Origin: Deltaproteobacteria bacterium
Lineage (GTDB): Bacteria > Desulfobacterota > Syntrophia > Syntrophales > UBA2192
Direction: 5' to 3'
Length of the DNA: 64,000 bases
Assembly: GCA_012728915.1 (NCBI GenBank)
Contig: JAAYEC010000004.1
Location: forward strand, 1-64,000
Shown: positions 8,539 through 16,863 of the stretch, one piece after another
How the letters are laid out: each line of letters begins with the position of its first letter
How positions within the stretch are numbered: the stretch's first letter is position 1
The notes under the pieces: generated by a model
What the model saw: only the letters and a program-made list of their open reading frames with translations
Told to the model about the DNA's origin: nothing
Databases searched by the model: none
Position numbers and translations under genes: made by a program

Positions 8539-9576
8539 CTAAAACCAGCTCTTGAAAATCCAGACGTTCTCGCGCAGATCCTTCACGTCGTCCTTCAGCA
8601 TCGACAGGAGGCTCATGTTCTGGATGGCCACGCCGCCCATGTAGGCGATCGCGGTGACGAACCGGATTTCATCCTCGGTGAACTCCCGGGGAGCGGCGCT
8701 GTAGAGACGAAGCACGCCGATCACCTCGTCGCGGGACTTGATGGGCACGCTCAGGATCGTGACGATGCCCTCCTCCTTCTTCTCGTTGCGGTACTGGACT
8801 CCGGCGTCGGTGGCGGCGTCCTTGACCACCACGGGCTTGCCCTGGAGGGCCTGGGCGATGCTCTTCTCCGCCGAAATGGGACCCTTCTGGAGGTATTTCT
8901 CCGAGAGGCCGTAGCTCGCCGCCAGGCGCAGCGTAACGCGGTTCTCGTCGAGCAGGCGGATCGTGGCCGCCTTGACGTAGAGGGCCCGGGCCACGTCCTC
9001 CGTGAGGGTCTGGAGGATCGCCTTGATGTCCGTGCTTGCCGCGATGCTGGAGGCCATGCCCAGAAAGATGCGCGTGGCGTTCCGCAGTTTTTCGATGAGG
9101 CAGGCCTTCTGGATCGCCATGCCGCCCTGCTCGGCGAGCACCGTCAGGAACGTGATCTCCTGCTCCGAGAAATCCCGGATGTCCGCCGTGTAGAGCGCCA
9201 GGCACCCGATCACGTCATCCTCCGACTGAACGGGGACGACGAGGATGGAGCCGATGCCCTCTTTGATCTTGGACTCCCTGTTCTGGACACGCTCGTCCTT
9301 CTGCGCGTCCCGGTAGTGGAGGAACCCTTCCTTCTTGAGCAGTTTCATCGTCGGCGCCATGCCGCTCGGCACGGCGTGGATGTAGCTCCTGGAGAGGCCC
9401 GTCTGCGCCGCGGCGATGTACTGGCCGTCCGCCTCGTCGTTTTCCAGAAACAGGCAGGCCGCCTTGGCCTTCATCGTGTCGACGGCCGACTTCACGATCA
9501 TCTCGAGGAGCCTGTCCCGCTCGATCGTCGTCCCCAGGGCCCGGCTGACTTTACTGATTGCCTTGATGTAGTCCAT
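8539..9576 (-). CDS. Tandem GAF-domain protein
   Basis: A 345-residue cytoplasmic protein made of two GAF domains (about residues 18-160 and 185-325), each with the family pattern of a helix, an IGSILVVPVQ or IVTILSVPIK strand, and a closing FTEDEIRFVTAIA helix. There is no kinase, cyclase, receiver or DNA-binding domain, so any output must come through a partner. It lies between phaJ and phaC on the same strand (21 bases downstream of phaC), so it is probably co-transcribed with the PHA genes. GAF domains bind small ligands or metal cofactors; the ligand here is unknown. The start is backed by GAAAGGAAG upstream. Confidence 0.8.
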   Translation of the reverse strand: MDYIKAISKVSRALGTTIERDRLLEMIVKSAVDTMKAKAACLFLENDEADGQYIAAAQTGLSRSYIHAVPSGMAPTMKLLKKEGFLHYRDAQKDERVQNRESKIKEGIGSILVVPVQSEDDVIGCLALYTADIRDFSEQEITFLTVLAEQGGMAIQKACLIEKLRNATRIFLGMASSIAASTDIKAILQTLTEDVARALYVKAATIRLLDENRVTLRLAASYGLSEKYLQKGPISAEKSIAQALQGKPVVVKDAATDAGVQYRNEKKEEGIVTILSVPIKSRDEVIGVLRLYSAAPREFTEDEIRFVTAIAYMGGVAIQNMSLLSMLKDDVKDLRENVWIFKSWF

Positions 9577-9597
9577 GGTGTTTCTTCCTTTCGGGCG

Positions 9598-10788
9598 TTA
9601 ATCCTCTTCGGCCGTTGCCCCGGCCTTTTTCTTTTTCGAGACCTTTTTCGGTTCGGTGTTGACCGCCTCCGGAGAGTCGTCGCGCTCCGTGAGCCAGCGG
9701 ATGATCTTCGGCCCGAACTCCCGCTGCGTCTTGGAGCTCACGTAGATGCCGATGTGGCCCGTGTCGAGGCAGAGATCCTCCTTGTCCGTGCTGCCGATCT
9801 TGCTCGTGAGCTGGTCGCAGGCGGCAGGCGGGACGAGGTGGTCGTACTTTCCGTAGATGTTGAGCACGGGCATGGTGATGTTCTTCAGGTCCACCTTCTT
9901 TCCCCCGAGAACCAGCTCGTTCTTGATCAGGCGGTTCTCCCGGAACATCCACTGGATGAAGTCCCGGAAGGCCTCGCCGGGCAGGTCCGGGCTGTCGAAG
10001 ATCCACCGCTCCATCCGTACGAAGTTTTCCACGAAGTCGCGGTTGTGGATATTTTCCAGAAACCCCACGTACTTGTCGATCATGAGACGCGCCGGGTTGA
10101 GCAGCAGAAACCCCAGGTTCATGATGTCGCCGGGGATGTTTCCGTAGGAGGCCACCAGCTTGTCGGGGTCGAGCGAGCGCGCCCAGACGTTGAGCAGCCC
10201 CGCGTCGTGGTCGAAGTTCGTGGGCGTCACCGTGAGGACCAGGTTCTTCACCTTTTCCGGGTGCAGCGCAGCGTACATGACGCTCATCGTGCCGCCCTGG
10301 CAGATGGCCATGATGTTGAGCTGGTCCAGGCCGTGCCGCTCCAGGATGAAATCCACGGCGTCGGCGATGTAGCCGTTGACGTGGTCGTCGAGGTTGAGGT
10401 ACCGATCCTTGCGGGTCGGGTAGCCCCAGTCGAGCATGTAGATGTCGAGGCCCGCGTTGAGGAAGGTCTCCACGACGCTGCGGCCCGGCTGCAGGTCGAG
10501 CATCGTCTCCCGGTTGACCTGGGCGTAGACGATGAAGACCGGCGTCTTGAGCAGGGGCGCCGTCCTGGCGTGGTAGTGCTTGAGCTTGACGCGGTCGTCC
10601 TGCCAGACGACGTCATAGGGAGTGACGGCGATCTCCGTCTCCAGCGGCCCCAGCAGTACCTCCCTGGCCTTGCGGAGCTGGTCGTGGAACTTGGCCGTGT
10701 CGCCGGCCACCCGGGCCATGATCAGATCGGCCGCCATGGCATAGGGCGCCATCATTTCGGAGAGACGGGTTTTCTTCTCACTTTCCAT
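9598..10788 (-). CDS. phaC: Class III poly(R)-hydroxyalkanoate synthase, PhaC subunit
   Basis: Catalytic subunit that polymerises (R)-3-hydroxyacyl-CoA into PHA granules. At 396 residues it has the short class III length (class I enzymes are near 560-600). The triad is readable: Cys163 in AICQGG, Asp316 in YGKYDHLVP, His345 in DTGHIG. The elbow starts with Ala rather than Gly, whereas many class III enzymes have Gly there. A Lys-rich tail (371-396) follows the hydrolase core. The gene overlaps the end of phaE by 11 bases, implying translational coupling and supporting a PhaC-PhaE complex. Confidence 0.92.
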   Translation of the reverse strand: MESEKKTRLSEMMAPYAMAADLIMARVAGDTAKFHDQLRKAREVLLGPLETEIAVTPYDVVWQDDRVKLKHYHARTAPLLKTPVFIVYAQVNRETMLDLQPGRSVVETFLNAGLDIYMLDWGYPTRKDRYLNLDDHVNGYIADAVDFILERHGLDQLNIMAICQGGTMSVMYAALHPEKVKNLVLTVTPTNFDHDAGLLNVWARSLDPDKLVASYGNIPGDIMNLGFLLLNPARLMIDKYVGFLENIHNRDFVENFVRMERWIFDSPDLPGEAFRDFIQWMFRENRLIKNELVLGGKKVDLKNITMPVLNIYGKYDHLVPPAACDQLTSKIGSTDKEDLCLDTGHIGIYVSSKTQREFGPKIIRWLTERDDSPEAVNTEPKKVSKKKKAGATAEED

Positions 10789-11686
10789 TTTGCCTCGCCT
10801 TTCTCTCGAGTTCCTTGACCCTCTTTTTCAGAAGGTGAAGATCCCGGTACAGTTCGTCCATGTCCCGGTTGGTGGGGATGGGCAGGTTCTGGAGGAGATC
10901 CATGAAGTACTCCGCCCGGGCCGCCCGATAGTCGTGCAGCCTGTTGAGCGTCTCCGTCAGGGTGTTCATGTAGTCGTCCGAGCGCAGCAGCTGCATGTAG
11001 TGGTCTTCGAGCTTCTGGATCCAGAGCTGGTAGAGGGCCTTGGAGTCCTTGACGGCCGCCTTGCCCTCCTTTTCCATTTTCGCGATTTCCTCCTGGACAC
11101 CGTAGTAGGCCTTCTCCAGGGGGATCATGAGCAGCTGGAAAAACTCGGTAAGGGCCGACTGGTAGTCCGAGGCCTTTTCGATGGCCCTGTTGTACCGCTC
11201 CTGGTAGTAGCGGTTGAGTCCCAGCTGGGGGATGTTGAGGATTTTCCGGAAATCCTCCGCCTGGGACTCGTAGAAGGTCTTCGTCATCTGCTTCAGGATC
11301 TCGGCCATGTTCTCGGGCTGGCCGGTGGCGGTGGCGCCCGTCATTTCCGCCCACTGCCTTTCGAGCTTGATCATGTATCCCCAGAAGGGCTGGAGGATCT
11401 TCAGCATCATGTCCGGGACCGATTTCGCGCTCTGGATGTCCCCGGGTTTCGGCGCCCCGGCAATCGAGGAGAGGGCCTGGAAGAATTCGAAGAGCCCCTT
11501 GCCGATCTCCTCGGGGTTCGGCTGCTTCCCGGGCTCCCCGCCACTCCCGGGTCCTGCGCCGAGAGGGGCCTGCCACACCTGGGCGGTCCGCTTCACAGCC
11601 TCTTGCCAGGCGAGGGTCTGGTTCTGGACCCAGTCTGCAAACATGACGCTCCGTGCGTTCTCCGTTGGCTTTTCCTTTTCACTCAT
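10778..11686 (-). CDS. phaE: Class III PHA synthase, PhaE subunit
   Basis: A 302-residue non-catalytic partner of class III PhaC, needed for synthase activity and granule localisation. The sequence is largely helical. It contains the aromatic-rich central region typical of PhaE (GLNRYYQERYNRAIEKASDY near 175-195) and a C-terminal coiled coil with the characteristic tail HLLKKRVKELERK. It sits immediately before phaC and overlaps it, and overlaps the upstream PhaE-like gene by 4 bases, so the three form one translation-coupled unit. Confidence 0.88.
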   Translation of the reverse strand: MSEKEKPTENARSVMFADWVQNQTLAWQEAVKRTAQVWQAPLGAGPGSGGEPGKQPNPEEIGKGLFEFFQALSSIAGAPKPGDIQSAKSVPDMMLKILQPFWGYMIKLERQWAEMTGATATGQPENMAEILKQMTKTFYESQAEDFRKILNIPQLGLNRYYQERYNRAIEKASDYQSALTEFFQLLMIPLEKAYYGVQEEIAKMEKEGKAAVKDSKALYQLWIQKLEDHYMQLLRSDDYMNTLTETLNRLHDYRAARAEYFMDLLQNLPIPTNRDMDELYRDLHLLKKRVKELERKARQNGK

Positions 11687-12222
11687 GGTTTCCCCTCTCT
11701 TTTCTTCGACGTCTCAGGCGCGTGGCGTTCCGCCGGTCTCTTTCCCGGCTTTCCCGTTTCGTAGAGCTTGCCGTAGGCGGACATGAGCGCCCGAAACTGT
11801 TCGGCCTGCTTCTTCATGAGCCCCTCGAAACCCCTGACGACCTCCGCGGGATCCATGTCCTTGCCGCCGGGCCTTTTTCCCCCTCGCCGCAGGGACTCCT
11901 CGAGATCTTCGACCGTCTTTTTCAGGGCTTCGTTCTCCCGGGCCAGGGCCTCGTAGTCCTCGCGAGGGACCATGCCCATGAGGCCGATGAATTCCTGGTA
12001 GGATTTCATGAAGTCCGCGGCGGCCTTCGTCCACATCTCGGCATACGGGGAGGAAGGGTCCGGCTTCTTGTCGAGCCCGTAGAATTTCTGAAAAAGGGCG
12101 AGTTGCCGCTCGAAGGTCCTGGTGCCTTCGCTCGCGAGTCGGCCCAGGGTTTCGACCTGTTCCTGCCCTTTCGCCGCGCTGAGCAGAAAGTTGCCCCAGA
12201 ACTCGAGGAATTTCCTGTCCAT
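11683..12222 (-). CDS. PhaE-like helical PHA-associated protein
   Basis: A 179-residue helical protein. The region WTKAAADFMKSYQEFIGLMGMVPREDYEALARENEALKKTVEDLEESL (in two parts, about 65-112) looks like the C-terminal coiled coil of PhaE. The middle of the protein (FERQLALFQKFYGL) looks like a phasin or granule-binding helix. The tail is very basic. It precedes phaE with a 4-base overlap. I infer a second PhaE-type subunit or a granule-surface protein; no catalytic motif is present. The start is placed at 12222 because GAGGGGG lies 10 bases upstream; an in-frame extension to 12396 overlaps the preceding gene and looks non-coding. Confidence 0.62.
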   Translation of the reverse strand: MDRKFLEFWGNFLLSAAKGQEQVETLGRLASEGTRTFERQLALFQKFYGLDKKPDPSSPYAEMWTKAAADFMKSYQEFIGLMGMVPREDYEALARENEALKKTVEDLEESLRRGGKRPGGKDMDPAEVVRGFEGLMKKQAEQFRALMSAYGKLYETGKPGKRPAERHAPETSKKREGKP

Positions 12223-12305
12223 GGAAGACGTTCCCCCTCTTCGGTGGTGTGGAGTCGGGAAAAGGGTGCCTGTCCGGGTCACGCCCGGGGCCTGTCCTTT
12301 CCGTC

Positions 12306-13889
12306 TCAGGTAAAGCCTTCCGGAAGGCCGTCCAGGTCGAGCTGGAAGCGGACCGGCCCCCGGTAGCCTTCCCGGAAGCTCCGGTGAAGGGCGCACTCGG
12401 AGGTCGGCAGGGACCAGGACGTGGCGATGGCCCCGTGCCCCTTGGGAAAAACGGTGACTTCCACGTCGATGAAGTCCGCCGGCGCGAGGGCCGCTTCCTT
12501 GTCGACCAGGTCGTCCTCCGCGGCATAGCAGAGAAGCCAGGGAATGCCTTTTTCCCGGAGCCGCTTGAAGTTCAGGGGCCTGCCGAAGAGCTTGACCGGC
12601 AGCGTCCCGTCGCCGGCCACGGGTTTCGTGAAGGAGTCGAAGCTCAGTTGGGTGATGCCGATAGGCAGGTCGTTGCGCTCGTAGATGAGCCAGTAGTTGA
12701 GGGCCGCGGCCGTCGGGGTGATCCGGATGTGATGGAGATCGTCGCGGTTGAACATGGCGAGGTCGCGGTAGTAGGTGAAGATGGGGGCCTCGCGCTCCAT
12801 GCTCTTGAGCTTGTAGACCCAGCTCATGACCTTGCCGTCCACGATGCGGTTGCCGTTGGGCAGCGTCTTGCCCGCGTAGCCGAGATCGCGAAACCGGGGC
12901 GGGATGTGCTCGAGGTATTCCACGAGGGCCTTGCTTCGCGTGCCGTCCATCGGGGCCACACAGGTGGCGAAGGCGTCCACGAGCCCGTCGAGTTCGCCGG
13001 ACATCAGGTTGAGGGCCGCGACGAACCCGCCCTGGCAGAACCCGTTGAGGGTCACTGGTTTGCCGTGACGCTCGCGGATGACCTCGCAGAAACGCTTCAT
13101 GTCGCGGCAGTCGTCCTCCCCGGTCATGGTCTGGACGGCCGGCGTGGCGTTGATGTCCTTCATGATGCGGATGTACGTCGGGATGCCCTGGTTGGCGAAG
13201 CAGTGCGTGTAACTCTTGTTCTCGCCCGGCAGGAAGGCGAGGATCGAGGCCCCCAGGACGTAGGGCGGGATGATGAGCACGGGCTTTCCGCCCGGCCGCA
13301 CCTCCGTGCAGCCCTTCCAGGGCAACACCTGGTACAGGATGAAGCGGTCCGTCTCGGCCGCCTTGATGTAGCCGCCGTCGTCGAAGTGGAACCCGAAATG
13401 GGGTTCGATGTCGCGGATGGCCTTCGGGTATTCGCTGGTGAGAAGCCTGACCAGGTGGGAGAGGCGCTCCGCGTGCTCGGCAATGTCCTCTCCCTCGCGG
13501 TCAAACAGCGTGTTGAGCCAGGCCGAGTGCCGCCTCTGCATCTCGCGGGCGTGGAACTGGTTCATCGACCGCATCGTGCTGAGAAGGCCCTTCCTGGCAA
13601 TCTCCATGTTGAAGTGAAGCAGTTCGAGATAATCCCGGGCCGTCTCCTGGGGCCGGTGCTCCACGATCTTCCTCTTCTCGGTCCGCTGGAAGGAGTTGAG
13701 GGCCACCCAGTACGGGGCCATGAAGTCGAAGTAGTAACTCGTGACCCCGTTGGCGTAGGTCTGGGATGCCTTGAGGAGCTCCACCGAGGACAGGGCCATC
13801 TTCAGACCGACCTCGGCGGGCCTCAGCGGCATGTTGAACAGGGTCCCCATGAGGTCCCTCGACGGCACGCGCGCAAATGGATACATCAT
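12306..13889 (-). CDS. PHA-synthase-family alpha/beta hydrolase with canonical GFCQGG elbow
   Basis: A 527-residue PHA synthase superfamily protein, longer than the class III PhaC nearby. It has a 180-residue helical N-terminal domain and an alpha/beta-hydrolase core. The triad is readable: Cys285 in NGFCQGGF, Asp459 or Asp460 in AAEDDLVD, His485 in FPKGHGAI. The elbow matches the G-x-C-x-G-G consensus better than either of the other two synthase-like proteins in this locus. Large insertions between 320 and 420 set it apart from class I enzymes. It could be a second polymerase or a hydrolase acting on granules. It lies between the phasins and the PhaE-like gene on the same strand. Confidence 0.75.
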   Translation of the reverse strand: MMYPFARVPSRDLMGTLFNMPLRPAEVGLKMALSSVELLKASQTYANGVTSYYFDFMAPYWVALNSFQRTEKRKIVEHRPQETARDYLELLHFNMEIARKGLLSTMRSMNQFHAREMQRRHSAWLNTLFDREGEDIAEHAERLSHLVRLLTSEYPKAIRDIEPHFGFHFDDGGYIKAAETDRFILYQVLPWKGCTEVRPGGKPVLIIPPYVLGASILAFLPGENKSYTHCFANQGIPTYIRIMKDINATPAVQTMTGEDDCRDMKRFCEVIRERHGKPVTLNGFCQGGFVAALNLMSGELDGLVDAFATCVAPMDGTRSKALVEYLEHIPPRFRDLGYAGKTLPNGNRIVDGKVMSWVYKLKSMEREAPIFTYYRDLAMFNRDDLHHIRITPTAAALNYWLIYERNDLPIGITQLSFDSFTKPVAGDGTLPVKLFGRPLNFKRLREKGIPWLLCYAAEDDLVDKEAALAPADFIDVEVTVFPKGHGAIATSWSLPTSECALHRSFREGYRGPVRFQLDLDGLPEGFT

Positions 13890-13937
13890 CGGGCTTCCTT
13901 TTCGGCAGATCGTTCGAAACTCGCGGACCGCTCGCCG

Positions 13938-14198
13938 TTACTTCTCCTGGAAGAAGGCTTCCAGCTTCTTGAAATTCTCGTCCACGAGCTTCCTGTAGTC
14001 CTCGAAGCCTTTCCGGTACATCGAGGCCCACTCCTTGGCGGCCTTCTTGCCTTCCTCGGACATTCCGGAGGCCTGATCAATGTAAAGGTTGATGACCTTT
14101 TCCATCTGCTCCTGGAGCATGTTCATGTTCTTGAATGCGTTCTCGTAAGCCGACTTGTTGAAGTCGATCATCTGCTTGAGCATATCTTTCGGCTGCAT
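13938..14198 (-). CDS. Phasin-like granule protein
   Basis: An 86-residue amphipathic helical protein, paralogous to the phasin immediately upstream: both share the order KQ(M/T)(I/F)DF-K-(A/T)-(Y/F)EN, then MLQEQ, then EEGKKA and a final (V/D)E(N/S)FKK(L/V)E segment. Phasins coat PHA granules and control their size and number. The start at 14198 is preceded by AGGAGG at 9 bases; an in-frame extension upstream runs through the neighbouring gene and is not used. It is 32 bases from its paralogue and surely in the same operon. Confidence 0.8.
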   Translation of the reverse strand: MQPKDMLKQMIDFNKSAYENAFKNMNMLQEQMEKVINLYIDQASGMSEEGKKAAKEWASMYRKGFEDYRKLVDENFKKLEAFFQEK

Positions 14199-14230
14199 CT
14201 TGACATTCCTCCTTTGCGAGACGGGTGGTT

Positions 14231-14506
14231 TTACTGCGCGGACTTCGCCGCCTCGGCGAAGAAGTCCTCGACTTTCTTGAAGCTCTCGTCGACGGCGGCC
14301 TTGAAATCCTCTCCGCCCTTCTTGTAGGCCTTGATCCACTCCTGAACGGCCTTCTTGCCTTCCTCGGGGAATCCCTGCGTCTGGTCCAGGTACATCTCGA
14401 CCATCTTCTGGCTCTGCTCCTGGAGCATCGTCATCGCGTTGTAGGTGTTCTCGAAGGTCGACTTGTAGAAATCGAAGGTCTGCTTGACTACTTTTTTCGG
14501 GTCCAT
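14231..14506 (-). CDS. Phasin-like granule protein, first gene of phasin operon
   Basis: A 91-residue amphipathic helical protein (about one coiled-coil pair), tandem paralogue of the next phasin. AAGGAGG lies 8 bases before the ATG, a very strong site fitting an abundant structural protein. Upstream on the minus strand are a textbook sigma-70 promoter (14545-14573) and a perfect TTGC-type palindrome (14581-14595) proposed as the PhaR site. The first gene of the transcript therefore encodes the granule coat, as in other phasin operons. Confidence 0.82.
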   Translation of the reverse strand: MDPKKVVKQTFDFYKSTFENTYNAMTMLQEQSQKMVEMYLDQTQGFPEEGKKAVQEWIKAYKKGGEDFKAAVDESFKKVEDFFAEAAKSAQ

Positions 14507-14544
14507 GGAAACATCCTCCTTGGGTGGTTTGTGTTTGTGAGGGG

Positions 14545-14573
14545 AATATAACCCACCCGCGGCGGCTTGTCAA
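14545..14573 (-). promoter_or_regulatory. Sigma-70 promoter of the phasin operon
   Basis: On the minus strand, TTGACA (14568-14573), a 17-base spacer, then TATATT (14545-14550). This is close to consensus and 38 bases before the phasin start codon. Confidence 0.8.
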
Positions 14574-14580
14574 GAGAAAA

Positions 14581-14595
14581 TGTTGCATCGCAACA
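14581..14595. promoter_or_regulatory. Candidate PhaR operator at the phasin promoter
   Basis: TGTTGCATCGCAACA, a perfect 6-3-6 palindrome, 7 bases upstream of the -35 box. PhaR family repressors are known to bind TTGC/GCAA-containing palindromes. Two related TTGCA palindromes occur near the third phasin and phaR. The rest of 14600-14907 is AT-rich in part (14620-14690) and shows no gene. Confidence 0.55.
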
Positions 14596-14907
14596 AAAAG
14601 ATTTGCCGGCCCCCGAATTAACATTAAGTATAATCATTTCATGCAATTACTATAATATATCCTCCCGGATGCATCATTTATCATCTATTTTATGACGCAT
14701 TGTGTCATCCCGTTCTGCCCGCCGGCGCGTTCGCGGGGCGTGGAGTCCGGTTGTCTGCGCTGCAGGGGTTCCGGGGGAGAGGAGGGGATCATCGGTGCGC
14801 GGATCGAGAAAGCCCGGACAACGTTGCAGCGAAATGCCGTGCGTTCCCGCAGCGTGGCACGATTCTACAGGAAACCGCGGCATCCTGGCAACGATAAAAA
14901 AACGTCG

Positions 14908-16296
14908 TCAGCGGTCGCTGCGCTCCAGCAGGAAACGGATGATCCGGCTGTAGTACCGGTCCAGCACCGTGCGGGACCGGAACAGCCCCATGTGGCCCGC
15001 GTCACAGCAGAGGACGAGTCTGTCTTCCAGGGCGACGCCCTCGATGAGACCCACGTGTCCGATGGCCTGCCCGCAGGGGGCGATGTTGTCCTGCGTGCCT
15101 CCCAGCGCCCAGACGGGAACCGACGCGGGGTAATCCTTCACGCTGACCCGCCGTTGCCCGATCTCCAGGGTGCCCCGGATCAGCGCATTGCGGACGAAGA
15201 CCTTCTTGTAGGTGTCCCGGAGGAAGCTTGCCGGGAAATCGTGGCTGTAGTTGTACCACTGGTAGAAGGCCATCTGCCGGCCCGCCGCTTCCTCGTTGCC
15301 GTCGCGAAGGTCGGCGAGGAGTTTTTTCAGGTTTTCGAAGTGCTGGGGCATGCCCAGGATGTAGAACCCGAGGACCTGCAGCCGGCCGTCGTAGATGTCC
15401 CGGCCTTCGCCGGGGAGTCCCTGCGGGACCCGTGCCCCGAGGGCGGAGGTCAGCAGGTCGATGTAGGACTCGCCCATGGTCCGCGCGAAGTCGGAGAGGA
15501 AGCCCCGCTCGGCATCGGTGTTCATCGGGGCGCCCGCCGATCCGAAGGTCTTGCCGAGATGGGGGTTGAGAATGAGGGTTGCCATCAGGAGCGGACCCGG
15601 CTGGCAGACGGCAACGAGATGCGCGGGGTGTCCCGTCTTCTCTTTGAGGGTCTCGAGGATGGTCCGGTACTGCGTCACCTGGCCTTCGAAATCCTCGTGA
15701 TGCCTCCGTCCCTCCACGTAGAGGGGGATCTCCTGGGCGCATTTCTGCTCCACGATCGCCATGCGCGTCAGCCCGCTGTCTCTCATGAAGAGGGCGACGC
15801 GCTCCGCGATGTTGGAGTGGTGCCCCGCCCGGGGGGCGAAGACGACCGTGTAATTGCCGATCCCGTGTGTCTCTTCTTTCGAGATGTCGATGAGCCTCAT
15901 GCCCGGCAGGTCGAGCAGTACCTTGCCCGTTTCATCGAAGCACTGGCAGGGTGGCGCCTCGCAGAAGAGCTTCAGGAATTCGGCCTCGCCGTGCCGTTTG
16001 CGCTCGTAGCGCCGGGCGGGCAGGGAGAGCACATCCGCCATGGCCCGGGCCATCTCCCTCTCCATCCCGTCGAGGCTGTCCGCCAGCAGGCTGACGGGAC
16101 GCTCCACGGGTGTGCCGGTGATCAGAAAGCGCCACATCTCGAGGCCTATGCCGCTCGCCGCGGTGAGCGAGTCGAGCCAGAGGAGGGACCAGCGGTTGCC
16201 GAGGCTGACTATCTCGGCGGACAGGTCGAGCGACGATCGGACGGATTTCAAGGACGTGGCCAGGGTCGGGGCAAGGGTGTGGATCGTATTGGGCAT
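14908..16296 (-). CDS. phaZ: Intracellular PHA depolymerase-like protein (PhaZ type)
   Basis: A 462-residue protein resembling intracellular PHB depolymerases. The nucleophile region is VAVCQPGP with Cys231; a VCQP elbow with Cys as nucleophile is known from the Ralstonia PhaZ family. Asp403 in GTQDNIAP and His435 in DAGHMGLF complete a triad. The C-terminal half carries the family's DFPASF segment (354-359) before a conserved helix. It would mobilise granule polymer to 3-hydroxyacids or, with CoA, to 3-hydroxyacyl-CoA. The start at 16296 has AAGGAAGG upstream. It is 111 bases after a phasin gene, probably the same transcript. A PHA-synthase-like role is the main alternative. Confidence 0.72.
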   Translation of the reverse strand: MPNTIHTLAPTLATSLKSVRSSLDLSAEIVSLGNRWSLLWLDSLTAASGIGLEMWRFLITGTPVERPVSLLADSLDGMEREMARAMADVLSLPARRYERKRHGEAEFLKLFCEAPPCQCFDETGKVLLDLPGMRLIDISKEETHGIGNYTVVFAPRAGHHSNIAERVALFMRDSGLTRMAIVEQKCAQEIPLYVEGRRHHEDFEGQVTQYRTILETLKEKTGHPAHLVAVCQPGPLLMATLILNPHLGKTFGSAGAPMNTDAERGFLSDFARTMGESYIDLLTSALGARVPQGLPGEGRDIYDGRLQVLGFYILGMPQHFENLKKLLADLRDGNEEAAGRQMAFYQWYNYSHDFPASFLRDTYKKVFVRNALIRGTLEIGQRRVSVKDYPASVPVWALGGTQDNIAPCGQAIGHVGLIEGVALEDRLVLCCDAGHMGLFRSRTVLDRYYSRIIRFLLERSDR

Positions 16297-16407
16297 GTTC
16301 CTTCCTTGGTGTTCGGATGGATCGGCCGGGCAAGCGGAAGCGACCCTGCCGCCGCTTCTCGGCGCCCCCATCGTTGCGATTTCTTCCCGCGCAAAGCGCG
16401 CAGGCAC

Positions 16408-16665
16408 CTATTCCTCGTAGTAGAGATGGAAGGGCCTGAACCCTTCGTCGATGACGCTTTTCATGGCGACGGTGTGCTGGCTGCAGGCATCGAACCAGTC
16501 GCTGATCGCCCGCTTTCCCTCGTGGGGAATGACGGGAGACTGCTCGATCAGGATCTCGACGGTTCTTCGTGATTGGGACTGGACGGCAAGAGCCGCGTCG
16601 AGGGCCCCGCTGAGGGCGGTGTGGCAGAACTGAAGGGCGTGCTTCGCTACGGGGTTGTTTTCCAT
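16408..16665 (-). CDS. Third phasin-like protein
   Basis: An 85-residue helical protein of phasin type: a hydrophobic/amphipathic helix with a VQSQSRRTVEILIEQSP stretch and the same HEGKRAISDW pattern as EEGKKAVQEW in the tandem phasins. It begins at 16665, with GGAGG 8 bases upstream; longer in-frame starts run into promoter sequence. It has its own promoter (16711-16739) with an adjacent TTGCA palindrome, and precedes phaZ. Its divergence from the other two phasins suggests a separate role, possibly depolymerase recruitment (inference). Confidence 0.7.
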   Translation of the reverse strand: MENNPVAKHALQFCHTALSGALDAALAVQSQSRRTVEILIEQSPVIPHEGKRAISDWFDACSQHTVAMKSVIDEGFRPFHLYYEE

Positions 16666-16710
16666 GTTGATGACCTCCACGTCCATGAGTTTCACCGTTT
16701 TCTGGCGCTT

Positions 16711-16739
16711 TATGTATGACACTGCAAAGGGTTTGTCAA
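16711..16739 (-). promoter_or_regulatory. Sigma-70 promoter of the third phasin / phaZ
   Basis: On the minus strand TTGACA (16734-16739), a 17-base spacer and TACATA (16711-16716). The -35 box is perfect and the -10 is fair. Confidence 0.6.
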
Positions 16740-16747
16740 GGGTCATG

Positions 16748-16758
16748 TTGCAATGCAA
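16748..16758. promoter_or_regulatory. Candidate PhaR operator at the third phasin promoter
   Basis: TTGCAATGCAA, a perfect 5-1-5 palindrome, 8 bases upstream of the -35 box. The spacing from the -35 box is almost the same as at the tandem-phasin promoter. Confidence 0.55.
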
Positions 16759-16803
16759 TATCCCCGCGGCATCTCTTGTTGTCCGTTTGTATATTTTAAG
16801 CCC

Positions 16804-16832
16804 TTGATATTCATTATGTTCTGTGGTACAAA
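16804..16832 (+). promoter_or_regulatory. Probable sigma-70 promoter of phaR
   Basis: TTGATA (16804-16809), a 17-base spacer and TACAAA (16827-16832) on the plus strand, about 95 bases before phaR. Confidence 0.45.
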
Positions 16833-16863
16833 AATACGTGGATACTGGAATTGAGGTTTATTT

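Noticed and set aside
12249-14327. A 692-codon plus-strand open frame
   Set aside because: Antisense shadow of the PHA-synthase-like and phasin genes; composition is Arg/Gly/Val/His-rich and no family is recognisable.
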